Shown here: positions 8,342 through 17,445 of the stretch, in pieces | Layout: each line of letters opens with the position of its first letter | How positions within the stretch are numbered: position 1 is the first letter of the stretch | Assembly (NCBI RefSeq): GCF_013978595.1 | Contig: NZ_JACDTZ010000001.1 | Span: forward strand, 930,001 to 994,000 | Reading direction: 5' to 3' | DNA: 64,000 nt | Origin: Corynebacterium haematomassiliense | GTDB lineage: Bacteria; Actinomycetota; Actinomycetes; Mycobacteriales; Mycobacteriaceae | Position numbers and translations under genes: made by a program | Notes under the pieces: model-generated | The model's input: the letters and a program-made list of their open reading frames with translations, nothing else | Told to the model about the DNA's origin: nothing | Databases searched by the model: none

Positions 8342-9676
8342 ATGGCAACCTTGCGCGCAGGCACGACACTGGACGGGCGTTACGTTGTCGACCGCCCAAT
8401 CGCCCGCGGCGGCATGGCCACCGTCTACCGCTGCGTCGACGCGCGACTCGGGCGCGAAGTGGCCGCGAAAGTCATGCACGAACAGTACGTGCACGACGAA
8501 GTGTTCCGCGAGCGATTCCGCCGCGAAGCCCGCGCAATGGCGCAGCTCAGCCACCCGAACCTGGTCAACGTGTACGACTTCTCCGCATCCGGCGGCGAAG
8601 TATTTTTGATCATGGAGCTGATCACCGGCGGCACCCTGCGCGAGCTGCTGGCAGAGCGCGGCCCCATGCCCCCGCACGCCGCCGCGGCCGTGATGCGCGG
8701 CATGCTCACCGGGCTTTCGGTCGCGCACGCGAAAGGCATGGTGCACCGCGACATCAAACCTGACAACGTACTCATCGACGCCTCCAGCCGCGTCAAACTC
8801 TCCGACTTCGGCCTCGTGCGCGCCGCCGCCGAAACCACCCAATCCACCGACCAAATCGTCGGCACCGTCGCTTACCTCTCGCCCGAGCAAGTCGACGGCG
8901 GGGCGCTGACCGCCGCCTCCGACGTCTACTCCGCCGGCATCGTCCTCTTCGAACTCCTCACCGGCCGCACCCCATTCAGCGGCGAGACCCCCTTGGCCCA
9001 CGCGTACGCCCGGTTACGCTCCGATGTGCCCGCGCCGTCCTCGCTGATCGCGGGGGTGCCCAAGCTTTTCGACGAGCTCGTGGCCACCGCCACCGCCCGC
9101 AACCCGCACGACAGGTTCCACGACGCCGCGGAGTTTTTGGCGGCATTGGACGATGTGGCCAGCGAGCTGCGGCTTCCGTCCTACACGTGCCGGCGCCGCG
9201 CAACTCGGCCGCGCACCGCGCCGCCGAGCACCCGACGAACCTCGGACTGGCCGCGGGGGCTGGTGGCGCTGGCGGCGCAGCGGGCGCGGCCCACCAGCGC
9301 CTTTTCCCCGGTGACGACGCCCCCGCGCGTCTCCCTCCCCGCCAGGCCCGCCCAACCAGCGCCCGGCCCGACCCGTGGCCAGTGGCCCGCGGCAGGTGCG
9401 GCTGCCGGTCCTGCGCCTGCGCCGGCCGCTGGCCCGGCACCTGCGCCGAGGCCTGTTCCGGGGCCGCTTTCCCCTGCAGCCCCGGAGGCCCCCTCCTCCC
9501 GCGAGCCCGCCTCCCGACGTCCCTCCGTTAACCCCGTGTCGAACCGTTCCCCGTTCGGCGTGGCCCTGTACACCGTCTTCGTCATCATCGCGATCGTCGC
9601 CGTGGCACTGGGGGCTTGGTGGTTCGGCTCCGGCATGTACGGCGAAATCCCGGAGGTCATCGTTCCCCAGCCCTAG
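8342..9676 (+). CDS. pknL: Serine/threonine protein kinase PknL, without PASTA domains
   Basis: Membrane-anchored Ser/Thr kinase. Complete Hanks kinase domain: G-loop IARGGMATVYR (21-31), VAIK-type Lys in VAAKVM, HRDIKPDN catalytic loop, SDFGL, activation-loop region ending GTVAYLSPEQ. Then a Pro/Ala-rich juxtamembrane linker (about 285-400), a single membrane segment (about 406-428) and only 16 extracellular residues ending GEIPEVIVPQP. As I recall, corynebacterial PknL proteins carry PASTA repeats there; here the gene stops at what looks like the start of the first one and a repeat mosaic follows. Residues about 281-320 are unusually Arg-rich and may be out of frame (see findings). Confidence 0.9.
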   Translation: MATLRAGTTLDGRYVVDRPIARGGMATVYRCVDARLGREVAAKVMHEQYVHDEVFRERFRREARAMAQLSHPNLVNVYDFSASGGEVFLIMELITGGTLRELLAERGPMPPHAAAAVMRGMLTGLSVAHAKGMVHRDIKPDNVLIDASSRVKLSDFGLVRAAAETTQSTDQIVGTVAYLSPEQVDGGALTAASDVYSAGIVLFELLTGRTPFSGETPLAHAYARLRSDVPAPSSLIAGVPKLFDELVATATARNPHDRFHDAAEFLAALDDVASELRLPSYTCRRRATRPRTAPPSTRRTSDWPRGLVALAAQRARPTSAFSPVTTPPRVSLPARPAQPAPGPTRGQWPAAGAAAGPAPAPAAGPAPAPRPVPGPLSPAAPEAPSSREPASRRPSVNPVSNRSPFGVALYTVFVIIAIVAVALGAWWFGSGMYGEIPEVIVPQP

Positions 9677-9691
9677 CCGGGCGACTTCCAC

Positions 9692-9854
9692 TATGCAGCT
9701 GCATAGTCCGCCGTTTTGTAAAACCCGGCGCGCCACTCAACGCCACCAGGGGATTTCGCCACCTGCCCCCAAATCGCGGCCGAGTTTTACAAAAACTGGG
9801 CGCCGACCAACCATTGGTGGCGTCCGAGTTGTCCGCAATGCGGAGCCTGCAAGC
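9692..9854. repeat. Long composite repeat, copy 1 (163 bp)
   Basis: Direct repeat of 10140-10302 at a constant offset of 448 bases with roughly a dozen differences. Order of parts: palindrome CTATGCAGCTGCATAG (from 9691), hairpin with arms TTTTGTAAAAC (9714-9724) and GTTTTACAAAA (9784-9794), then GACCAACCATTGGTGG and the TCCGCAATGCGGA element ending GCAAGC. Confidence 0.9.
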
Positions 9855-9873
9855 TCCGGCCACCTTCCGGCTC

Positions 9874-9950
9874 TCGCAAGATCTGACGACAGCCCAACAT
9901 TTCCGCAGGTCACCGAAGGCCGATTTCAGCAAAGTGTCAACTTTTACGAG
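9874..9950. repeat. 77-bp hairpin module, copy in the pknL-aroG region
   Basis: Near-identical to 32543-32619 (same length, few substitutions), from TCGCAAGATCTGAC to CTTTTACGAG. Contains short inverted arms around GACATT/AATGTC in the second copy. It links this locus with the region around the IS element. Confidence 0.85.
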
Positions 9951-9966
9951 GGACCACCACCCACCG

Positions 9967-10038
9967 CTATGCAGCTGCATAGTGGGCGCCGACCAACCAT
10001 TGGTGCCGGCCGAGTTGTCCGCAATGCGGATCCCGCAA
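9967..10038. repeat. Short composite repeat, copy 2
   Basis: Palindrome CTATGCAGCTGCATAG directly followed by TGGGCGCCGACCAACC and the TCCGCAATGCGGA element. Compared with copies 1 and 4 it lacks the internal TTTTGTAAAAC hairpin, so it shows the state without that insertion. Confidence 0.85.
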
Positions 10039-10052
10039 CCGCCGGGCCGTCG

Positions 10053-10126
10053 CTATGCACCTGCATAGTGGGTGCCAACCAACCATTGGCGCCAGCCAAG
10101 TTGTCCGCAATGCGGATCCCGCAAGC
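10053..10126. repeat. Short composite repeat, copy 3
   Basis: Same organisation as 9967-10038 with substitutions (CTATGCACCTGCATAG, TGGGTGCCAACCAACC). Also lacks the internal hairpin. Confidence 0.85.
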
Positions 10127-10139
10127 GGTGCCCCGCCAA

Positions 10140-10302
10140 TATGCAGCTGCATAGTCCGCCGTTTTGTAAAACCCGGCGCGCCACTCAACGCCACTAGGGG
10201 ATTTCGGTCACTTCCCCCAAATCGCGGCCGAGTTTTACAAAAACTGGGCGTCGACCAACCGTTGGTGCTGGCTGAGTTGTCCGCAATGCGGAGTCCGCAA
10301 GC
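10140..10302. repeat. Long composite repeat, copy 4 (163 bp)
   Basis: Second copy of 9692-9854, including the TTTTGTAAAAC hairpin and the TCCGCAATGCGGA element. Confidence 0.9.
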
Positions 10303-10309
10303 AGCGCAA

Positions 10310-10390
10310 TTTTGTACGAATCGACAAAACGCCCCGGGTCTCCATTCCCCCACCTGGGGAAATGCCGGAGCGTTGTCGATTCGTACAAAA
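10310..10390. repeat. Hairpin module with perfect 18-bp arms (intact copy)
   Basis: Arms TTTTGTACGAATCGACAA (10310-10327) and its exact reverse complement (10373-10390) enclose 45 bases containing ACGCCCCGGG and CCCCCACCTGGGG. The same module is split by the IS element at 32653-34724; this copy is the empty-site reference. It may terminate aroG transcription. Confidence 0.9.
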
Positions 10391-10449
10391 CCCGCCGGCC
10401 CCGAAGGCCCTGGGAAGCCAGCAGAGCACACAAGCGGGCCGACTGAAGA

Positions 10450-11868
<1,419 letters not shown>

Positions 11869-11918
11869 CTACAACCCATTTCACCTGCAATTTCCCAAAA
11901 TGCGAAGAATGAATCTCA

Positions 11919-12428
11919 CTATTTGGACACGGCGCCGGAGGCGTCGATAGGCAATGCCTCCATGCAAACGCGGAATTTACGCAGGTTGTGGCGCGCATCC
12001 ACGAGCGCGTCGTGGTTGCCATCCGGCACCTTGGGCAGGCGCGGGCGCCCCGCCATCTGCCAGTACTGCTTCAGCTCGCGCGTGTAGCGCGGAAGGTCCT
12101 TTGGCAAGCCGGCCATGTCGCCCCAGAGCTGGGCGAACACGACGTGATCGTAGGCACCGACCCAGGCCCACAGCTCCGGCTTGCCGCGGCCGGCGGTGAG
12201 AAATTCGTGGGCCTCGTCGCGGATCTGCTGCAGCGGCTTCCACGCCGGATGCGAAGCGCGCGGCAGCTTGTTCAGCACGTTCTCGCGCACCCATTCATTC
12301 GCGTTGGAAGCATTAAACTCCGTGCTCACGGCGTAATATTCGCGTCCGTCTTCGGCGACGATGCCGATGGAGACGAGCTCGATGGTGGAGCCGTCCTCGA
12401 TAAATTCAGTGTCGTAGAAATACCGCAT
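11919..12428 (-). CDS. 3'-5' exoribonuclease, Rv2179c family
   Basis: A 169-residue DEDDh exonuclease. Exo I is YDTEFIEDG (D6, E8), the central Asp lies in GAYDHVVFAQLWGD, and the last motif is NHDALVDARHN with catalytic His and Asp. In M. tuberculosis the orthologue Rv2179c (formerly DUF5051) is a 3'-5' exoribonuclease acting on poly(A)-rich ends. The next upstream gene stops (12429) immediately before this ATG (12428), so the two are probably co-translated with plsC in one operon. Confidence 0.9.
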   Translation of the reverse strand: MRYFYDTEFIEDGSTIELVSIGIVAEDGREYYAVSTEFNASNANEWVRENVLNKLPRASHPAWKPLQQIRDEAHEFLTAGRGKPELWAWVGAYDHVVFAQLWGDMAGLPKDLPRYTRELKQYWQMAGRPRLPKVPDGNHDALVDARHNLRKFRVCMEALPIDASGAVSK

Positions 12429-12644
12429 CTACTTGCGCTGCTCCGACCGGATGTCGTCGAGAAGCTCGCGTCTCGACGGCCCCTTCGGACCGCCGCCGCG
12501 GCAGGGCCAGAACATCACCGCAGCCACCGCCAACACGGCGAGCGGCCCGGCCAGCTTGGGGTACCAGCCTGCCTCGGAGGCAACCAGGTAGATCGCCACC
12601 ACAACGGCGACCAGCGCAAAACGGATAATCAGCGGTTTGTTCAC
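12429..12644 (-). CDS. Small two-helix membrane protein
   Basis: A 71-residue protein of unknown function: MNKPLIIRFALVAVVVAIYL forms the first membrane segment (about 6-24), a second follows at about 31-47, then a basic/charged cytoplasmic tail ending RRELLDDIRSEQRK. The ATG overlaps the plsC stop by four bases and its own stop touches the exoribonuclease start, showing translational coupling in a three-gene unit. Confidence 0.75.
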   Translation of the reverse strand: MNKPLIIRFALVAVVVAIYLVASEAGWYPKLAGPLAVLAVAAVMFWPCRGGGPKGPSRRELLDDIRSEQRK

Positions 12645-13369
12645 GGGCGTGCCTCCTCCGGGTACTCCCCCGTCTCCGCCAGCGACTTCTTCACGTCCGA
12701 GGCGTAGACATCCACGTAGTCCTCCCCCACCATGTCCGCGAGGCGGCGCATGCAGTAGTCCGTGAACGGGCGCATGACCTCGCGCGATGCGGGGTCGAAG
12801 CCGTGCTCGGCGGCCCAGGCGTGCGGGTGGATCTGCTCGGAAACCTTGATGCGCACCTTCACCGGGCGCGGGATTGTGGTGCCGATCGGGTTGGCTTTCC
12901 CAGAGCCGATCATGCCGATAAGCACGATGGGTGCGCCAGTGGCCATGGCCACGCGCGCTATGCCGGTGCGGCCTTTGTACACGCGCCCGTCCGGGGACCG
13001 GGTGCCCTCCGGGTAGATGCCGAACAGGTCGCCCTTGCCCAGTACACTTTCCGCCGCGTTCTGCAGCGCGTCGCCGGCGTCCTTGGAAGCGCGGTCCACG
13101 GGGATTTGGCCCACCGAGGAGAAGAAGAACTTCTGGATGCGCCCGGACAGCCCCGGCGAGGTGAAGTACTCCTTCTTCGCAGGGAAGGTGATCTGGCGCT
13201 TGACCAGAAGCGGCAGGTAGAACGAGTCCAGCACGGCCTGGTGGTTGGACACCAAAATCGCGGCGCCTTCACTGGGGATGTTCTCCGCGCCCTCGATGGT
13301 GGGTCGGTTCCACACCAGCAGCGGCGGCCCGAAAATGACCTTGAACAGGGAATACCACTTGTTGTTCAT
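12641..13369 (-). CDS. plsC: 1-acyl-sn-glycerol-3-phosphate acyltransferase (PlsC family)
   Basis: Membrane-associated acyltransferase of phosphatidic acid synthesis or a related lysophospholipid. The 242-residue protein has the acyltransferase signature NHQAVLDSFYLP (HX4D, about 42-48), the second block FFFSSVGQIPVDR, and the glycerophosphate-binding motif FGIYPEGTRSPDG. Position beside pimB' and glk matches C. glutamicum. The exact acyl acceptor cannot be told. Confidence 0.92.
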   Translation of the reverse strand: MNNKWYSLFKVIFGPPLLVWNRPTIEGAENIPSEGAAILVSNHQAVLDSFYLPLLVKRQITFPAKKEYFTSPGLSGRIQKFFFSSVGQIPVDRASKDAGDALQNAAESVLGKGDLFGIYPEGTRSPDGRVYKGRTGIARVAMATGAPIVLIGMIGSGKANPIGTTIPRPVKVRIKVSEQIHPHAWAAEHGFDPASREVMRPFTDYCMRRLADMVGEDYVDVYASDVKKSLAETGEYPEEARP

Positions 13370-13383
13370 CGTTTACTCGCCTT

Positions 13384-14337
13384 CTACAGCAGTTCACGGG
13401 CCAGATCAGCGACCCCGATCATACCCGCCCGGGATCCCAGCTCAGCGCACAGGATCTCCGGCTGCGGGCGGTAGCCGGCGCCGACGATGTTGGCTGACAT
13501 GGACGCGCGGGCGTCGTCCAGGTACAGGTCCGCGTCCTCGCTCACGCCGCCGCCGAGGACGATATGCGCGGGGTCCAGCACGTCGGCGACGATCGCCAGC
13601 CCGCGGCCGAGCCAGGTGGAGAAGCTGTCCAGGGCGGCTTGCCCCAGCGGGTCGCCCGCGCGAGCTGCGGCCATGATGTCGTGTCCACTCGCACGCTTCT
13701 CGACGACCGCCCGGTACACCGACGAATCGCGGAAGCTGCCCTTGGTGGCGATTTCAATCGCGCAGTCCACAAGCGACGTGCCGGAGGCGTAGCGCTCCAA
13801 GCACCCCTGCTTGCCGCAGGAGCACACGCGCCCGCCGGGGACCACGGTGATGTGGCCGAACTCAGGCGCGGTGCCGAACGCGCCGCGGTAGATCTCCCCG
13901 TGGTGCATCAGCGTCGCACCGATGCCGGTGCCGACGGCGTAGAACACCCACGTGTCCAGGTCGCGGCCAGCTCCGTAGCGGTACTCGCCCCACGCGGCGG
14001 AGTTCGCGTCGTGCTCCAGGCGCACCGGAAGGCCCAGCGCCTGCTCGAGGTCGCGGCGCACGGGCTGATCGTCGCGCCAGGCCAGGTGAGGCGCGAAACG
14101 CACGATCTCGCAGTCCGGGTCCAAAAACCCGGCCACAGCCACGCCCACCGCCCCGATGTCGTGGGATGCGCGCAGCTCGCCGACCATCTCCACGATCGTG
14201 CGGGTGAGCCCCTCCGCGTCGTGCGGCGTGTCGGTGCCGAGCGAATCGACGATCACCCCGTCAGCGTCCACCACTGCTGCGCGTGCGTTCGTGCCGCCGA
14301 TGTCGAATCCGACGGTCATCGGTGAGTGAGCAACCAT
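13384..14337 (-). CDS. glk: ROK family glucokinase
   Basis: ATP-dependent phosphorylation of glucose. The 317-residue protein has the ROK features: phosphate loop DIGGTNARAAVVD near the N-terminus, the EHDANSAAWGEYRYG active-site block, the EFGHITV sequence, and the zinc-binding CSCGKQGCLE. The frame stays open far upstream, but TAGACT (14346-14351) lies eight bases before ATG 14337, pointing to a leaderless start; ATG 14319 (MTVGFDIGG) is the alternative. Confidence 0.88.
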   Translation of the reverse strand: MVAHSPMTVGFDIGGTNARAAVVDADGVIVDSLGTDTPHDAEGLTRTIVEMVGELRASHDIGAVGVAVAGFLDPDCEIVRFAPHLAWRDDQPVRRDLEQALGLPVRLEHDANSAAWGEYRYGAGRDLDTWVFYAVGTGIGATLMHHGEIYRGAFGTAPEFGHITVVPGGRVCSCGKQGCLERYASGTSLVDCAIEIATKGSFRDSSVYRAVVEKRASGHDIMAAARAGDPLGQAALDSFSTWLGRGLAIVADVLDPAHIVLGGGVSEDADLYLDDARASMSANIVGAGYRPQPEILCAELGSRAGMIGVADLARELL

Positions 14338-14345
14338 GGAATGGC

Positions 14346-14351
14346 AGTCTA
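14346..14351 (-). promoter_or_regulatory. -10 element for leaderless glk transcript
   Basis: TAGACT (TANANT) eight bases before ATG 14337, inside the gap and last codon of pimB. No Shine-Dalgarno precedes the ATG. Confidence 0.5.
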
Positions 14352-15497
14352 GTCCCGCCGCCCGCGAGCGCTGCATAGCGCAGCCAACCGCGCCCCGAGC
14401 ACGTCCCAGGAGAAGTGCTCGGTCACATGCGCGCGTCCGGCGCGACCCATCTGGGTGCGCCTTTGGTCGTCGAGAAGCAGCTGCGCAATCGCCTTGGCGA
14501 CGGCATCCGTGTCCCGGCCGTCCACCACCACCCCAGTCTCCGCTGTGACCGTCTCGGGCGCGCCGCCGGAGTCGCCCGCGACGACGGGCACGCCGCACGC
14601 CTGCGCCTCCAGGTAGACGATACCGAGGCCCTCGACGTCGAGCCCGCCGAGGCGGGTGCGCGCGGGCATGGCGAACACGTCCGCGGCCGCCACGATGTCG
14701 CGCAGCCGCTCCCCCGGCACCGCGCCCGTGAACACGACGCCCTCGCCCGCCATCGCCTTCAGCTTCCGCTCGTACGGCCCGGAGCCCACGATGACCAGCC
14801 GGGCGCCTTTTGCTTGTCGACGAACCTCCGGCCACCCCCGAATCAGCACATCTTGCCCCTTCCTGGCCACCAGCCGCGAGGAGCAGACCACCAGCGGCGC
14901 GTCGCCGACGCCGAGGAATTTGCGGGCGGCGGCCCGCTGGGAGGCGGTTGCGGGGCGGAAGAACTCGGTGTCCACGCCGGACGGCAGCGCCACGAACCGG
15001 GGGCGGGTGCCCAGCGCGGTCAGGCGCTGTCGCGTGTATTCCGAGATGTAGGTGACGGTGTCGGCGCTGCGGCCGATGGCGGTTAGGGCCTGGCGGGCGA
15101 CGGGCAGCATGCCCCAGCCGACCTCGTGGCCGTGGGTGGTCGCGATGACGTTGGCGGCGCCGGCGCGCTTCGCGGCAGCGCCCATCAGCGCCAGCGGTGC
15201 GGCGGCGCCGAACCACACCGTGCCGATGCCGTGGTCGCGGATGAGACGCTGCATCTCGCGGCTTGTGGCCGGGGTGGGCAGCATGACGCGGCGCGGCCAG
15301 CGCACCACGGTGTACGGCGCGGACGCGTCCCACTCGCGGGCCGCGTCGGCGTCTTGGGTGGAGGCGAACACCACGAGGTTGTCGGGGCCGAGGCGGTTCG
15401 CGAGTTCGGCGGCGAAGTCCCGCAAATACGACTGAATCCCGCCCACTGTGGGCGGGAAGTCGTTGGTGACCAGCAGCGTCTTAATAGCGAACTGCAC
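14349..15497 (-). CDS. pimB: GT4 mannosyltransferase PimB' (phosphatidylinositol monomannoside mannosyltransferase)
   Basis: Transfers the second mannose from GDP-mannose to phosphatidylinositol monomannoside at the inner membrane face. The 382-residue GT-B fold enzyme shows the glycine-rich acceptor start TNDFPPTVGGIQSYL, the nucleotide-sugar site VVCSSRLVARKGQD and the EX7E motif region EGLGIVYLEAQACGVPVV. GTG 15497 overlaps the end of the RipC-like gene by 17 bases. Synteny (plsC, glk, pimB, NlpC/P60 pair) matches C. glutamicum. Confidence 0.9.
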   Translation of the reverse strand: MQFAIKTLLVTNDFPPTVGGIQSYLRDFAAELANRLGPDNLVVFASTQDADAAREWDASAPYTVVRWPRRVMLPTPATSREMQRLIRDHGIGTVWFGAAAPLALMGAAAKRAGAANVIATTHGHEVGWGMLPVARQALTAIGRSADTVTYISEYTRQRLTALGTRPRFVALPSGVDTEFFRPATASQRAAARKFLGVGDAPLVVCSSRLVARKGQDVLIRGWPEVRRQAKGARLVIVGSGPYERKLKAMAGEGVVFTGAVPGERLRDIVAAADVFAMPARTRLGGLDVEGLGIVYLEAQACGVPVVAGDSGGAPETVTAETGVVVDGRDTDAVAKAIAQLLLDDQRRTQMGRAGRAHVTEHFSWDVLGARLAALCSARGRRD

Positions 15498-16509
15498 CCT
15501 GGACCGGCATGGAGTTCAGCGGCACCACCTGGATCGGGATGCCGTAGTCCGAGGAGTGGACTACCATGCCATCGCCGATGTACATGCCCACGTGGGTCAC
15601 GCCCGGGTAGTAGCCGATGATGTCGCCCGGCTGCAGGGCGTCCATGGACACCGGAGTGCCGCCGGCGAGCTGCGCCTGCGAGGTGCGCGGGATACCGATG
15701 CCGTTCTGGGCGTAGGCCCACACCATCAGGCCGGAGCAGTCGAACGCGTCCGGGCCGGCAGCGCCCCAGCCGTACGGCTTGCCCAGCTGCGCCATGGCTG
15801 CGGCGACGATGCCGGAGTCCACGCCCGGCAGGGACGCGGAATCCACCGGGTTGTCCTTGTTCATCCACCGCTGGCGGTCCGCCTCGTTCAGGCTGTCCAC
15901 GCGGCGCTCGATGTCGGCGACGCGCAGATCCAGCTCCTCGCGCTCCTCCTCCAGCTTCTTGCGCTTGCCGTCCAGCTCGTTGCGGGCGTGCTGCGCCTCC
16001 GCAACCGCGATGCTGGCCACGCTCGCGCGCTCGCCGGCGGCGCGGTTGGCGTCCTCCAGCTCCGTCAGCGCGCGCTGCGAGTTCCGGCCCAATGCGGCCA
16101 GGTACGCGGACCGGTCGATCGCCTCCTGCGGGTTGCCGGAATCCAGGGTGGTCAAAAGCGCGTCCGACTTCGGCATGCGGTAACGCGAATGCGCGATGTC
16201 GCCGACGTTCTTGCGCTGCGCGTCGGAAACACCGCGCAGAGACTCGAGCTGGGACTTCGCCTCGGCGGCGCGGGCGTTCGCCGAACGCAGCTTCGCCTCG
16301 GACTCGGTGATCTCGTCCTCCAGCTCCTTGATCTCCTCCGCCTTCGCCGTGGCGTCGTGGGAGACGGACTCCATCTCCTCGATCAACGCGTCCACGTCGT
16401 CCGCATGTGCGGGGGCCGCGGGAAACACCGTTGTGGCGATGACGCTGCCGGCGACAGTGGCCGCGACGGCGGCACGGGAGCGGTTGGGGCGGAGGGAGTG
16501 CTTACCCAC
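15481..16509 (-). CDS. Secreted NlpC/P60 peptidoglycan endopeptidase with coiled coil (RipC-like)
   Basis: A 342-residue secreted D,L-endopeptidase. Signal peptide ends PAHA with predicted cleavage before DDVD. A long coiled coil (about 35-210) precedes the C-terminal NlpC/P60 domain with catalytic Cys in FDCSGLMVWAY, His in GVTHVGMYIGDG and a second His in MVVHSSDYG. Coiled coil plus NlpC/P60 next to pimB matches mycobacterial RipC, which is activated by FtsEX; that control is inferred. GTG 16509 is preferred because GAAGAGG precedes it by eight bases and gives a proper signal peptide. Confidence 0.88.
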   Translation of the reverse strand: MGKHSLRPNRSRAAVAATVAGSVIATTVFPAAPAHADDVDALIEEMESVSHDATAKAEEIKELEDEITESEAKLRSANARAAEAKSQLESLRGVSDAQRKNVGDIAHSRYRMPKSDALLTTLDSGNPQEAIDRSAYLAALGRNSQRALTELEDANRAAGERASVASIAVAEAQHARNELDGKRKKLEEEREELDLRVADIERRVDSLNEADRQRWMNKDNPVDSASLPGVDSGIVAAAMAQLGKPYGWGAAGPDAFDCSGLMVWAYAQNGIGIPRTSQAQLAGGTPVSMDALQPGDIIGYYPGVTHVGMYIGDGMVVHSSDYGIPIQVVPLNSMPVQGAVRY

Positions 16510-16627
16510 GGTGGATACCTCTTCAGATTTTGGCGCGAACGAACAAACTATAGCTGCTCCCGGGCCCGTCGCCAAGCAAAATGCTCAACGTGTGATTTGA
16601 GTGAATACTGAGGTAAGAGAGAAAAAA

Positions 16628-16657
16628 TGCCCCGTCCGCACGATGCGGGACGGGGCA
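16628..16657 (-). terminator. Rho-independent terminator of the second NlpC/P60 gene
   Basis: Perfect ten-bp stem TGCCCCGTCC/GGACGGGGCA with a six-base T-run on the minus strand (16622-16627), 12 bases after the stop codon. Confidence 0.88.
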
Positions 16658-16669
16658 CAGAGTCTGCTA

Positions 16670-17419
16670 TTAGAAGCGAACCACGGAGTGGATCGGCATC
16701 ATGTGCAGATCGCGGTAGCCGACCGGGATGCCGGAGTTCAGCGCGTCGATGATCTGGCCGTTGCCAGCGTAGATGGCAACGTGGGAAGCGCCGCCGTAGT
16801 AGGCGACGATGTCGCCCGGCTGAATGTCGCTCAGCGCGACCTGCTGGCCGGCAGACGCCTGTGCCTGGGAGGTGCGCGGGATGGACTTGCCGGCCTGCGC
16901 GTAAACCCAGGAGGTGAAGCCGGAGCAGTCGAAGGCGTTCGGGCCCGCAGCGCCGTAGACGTACGGGGAGCCGATCTTGGACTGCGCGATGGAAACGATG
17001 CGCTCGCCAATAGACGGCTCCGGAGCCGGAGCGGCAACCGGTGCGGAGTAGGTCTGCTGGACCGGTGCCTGAGCCGGAGCCGCCGGGCGGACCTGCTGCT
17101 CGACGTTAGCGAGGAACTGGGTGAAGCCCGGAACGTTGGCCACGCCCGGCATTGCCTTCACAGAGGCAATGGCGTTCTGGACGTTACCGCTGGCCGGTGC
17201 GCCTGCGAGCGACGGGATCCAAGCGTCGATGCCCGGGATGGATGCGATGCCCGGGACATTCTCGATGCCCGGAACCTGGACGGAAACCGGAGTGTTGGGA
17301 ACACGGACCTCTGCTGCGGAGGCGGCGGCCGGCGCGACCAGAGCGGCGCCCGCTGCGACGGCTACGGTAGCCGCTGCTGCGCGTGCTGCGGTGTTGTCCT
17401 GGCGACGGTGCTTTGCCAC
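16670..17419 (-). CDS. Secreted NlpC/P60 family hydrolase under a c-di-AMP riboswitch
   Basis: A 249-residue secreted peptidoglycan hydrolase. Basic N-terminus, hydrophobic segment and cleavage near AASA-AEVRV; a linker of short PGI repeats (PGIENVPGIASIPGIDAWIP) and Pro/Ala stretches; then the NlpC/P60 domain with catalytic Cys in NAFDCSGFTSW and His in ASHVAIYAGNG. GTG 17419 and ATG 17434 are both possible starts. It has its own terminator and a riboswitch in its leader, so it is probably expressed alone. Confidence 0.88.
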   Translation of the reverse strand: MAKHRRQDNTAARAAAATVAVAAGAALVAPAAASAAEVRVPNTPVSVQVPGIENVPGIASIPGIDAWIPSLAGAPASGNVQNAIASVKAMPGVANVPGFTQFLANVEQQVRPAAPAQAPVQQTYSAPVAAPAPEPSIGERIVSIAQSKIGSPYVYGAAGPNAFDCSGFTSWVYAQAGKSIPRTSQAQASAGQQVALSDIQPGDIVAYYGGASHVAIYAGNGQIIDALNSGIPVGYRDLHMMPIHSVVRF

Positions 17420-17445
17420 GATAGTTTTCTCCATATCTTCTCTTC

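Larger units (their letters stand above)
9677..10449. other. 773-base intergenic mosaic of palindromic repeats between convergent pknL and aroG
   Basis: No gene. Open frames here translate repeated DNA and change frame between copies. The region is built from repeated modules: a 16-bp palindrome (four copies), a long TTTTGTAAAAC hairpin (two), a segment with ACCAACCATTGG (four), a TCCGCAATGCGGA segment (four), one 77-bp hairpin module and one 81-bp hairpin. The last hairpin lies 60 bases after the aroG stop and could act as its terminator. Confidence 0.8.

Noticed and set aside
9691..10390. CRISPR array
   Set aside because: Repeat units are 70-160 bases, imperfect and palindromic, with no regular unique spacers and no cas genes nearby.
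9375..10431. Several open frames across the repeat mosaic with repeated peptides
   Set aside because: They translate the DNA repeats, differ in frame between copies and lack start signals.
14338..15333. N-terminal extension of the ROK glucokinase over pimB (649-codon frame)
   Set aside because: The extension is Arg-rich antisense-like sequence overlapping pimB in another frame; the ROK domain begins at MTVGFDIGG.
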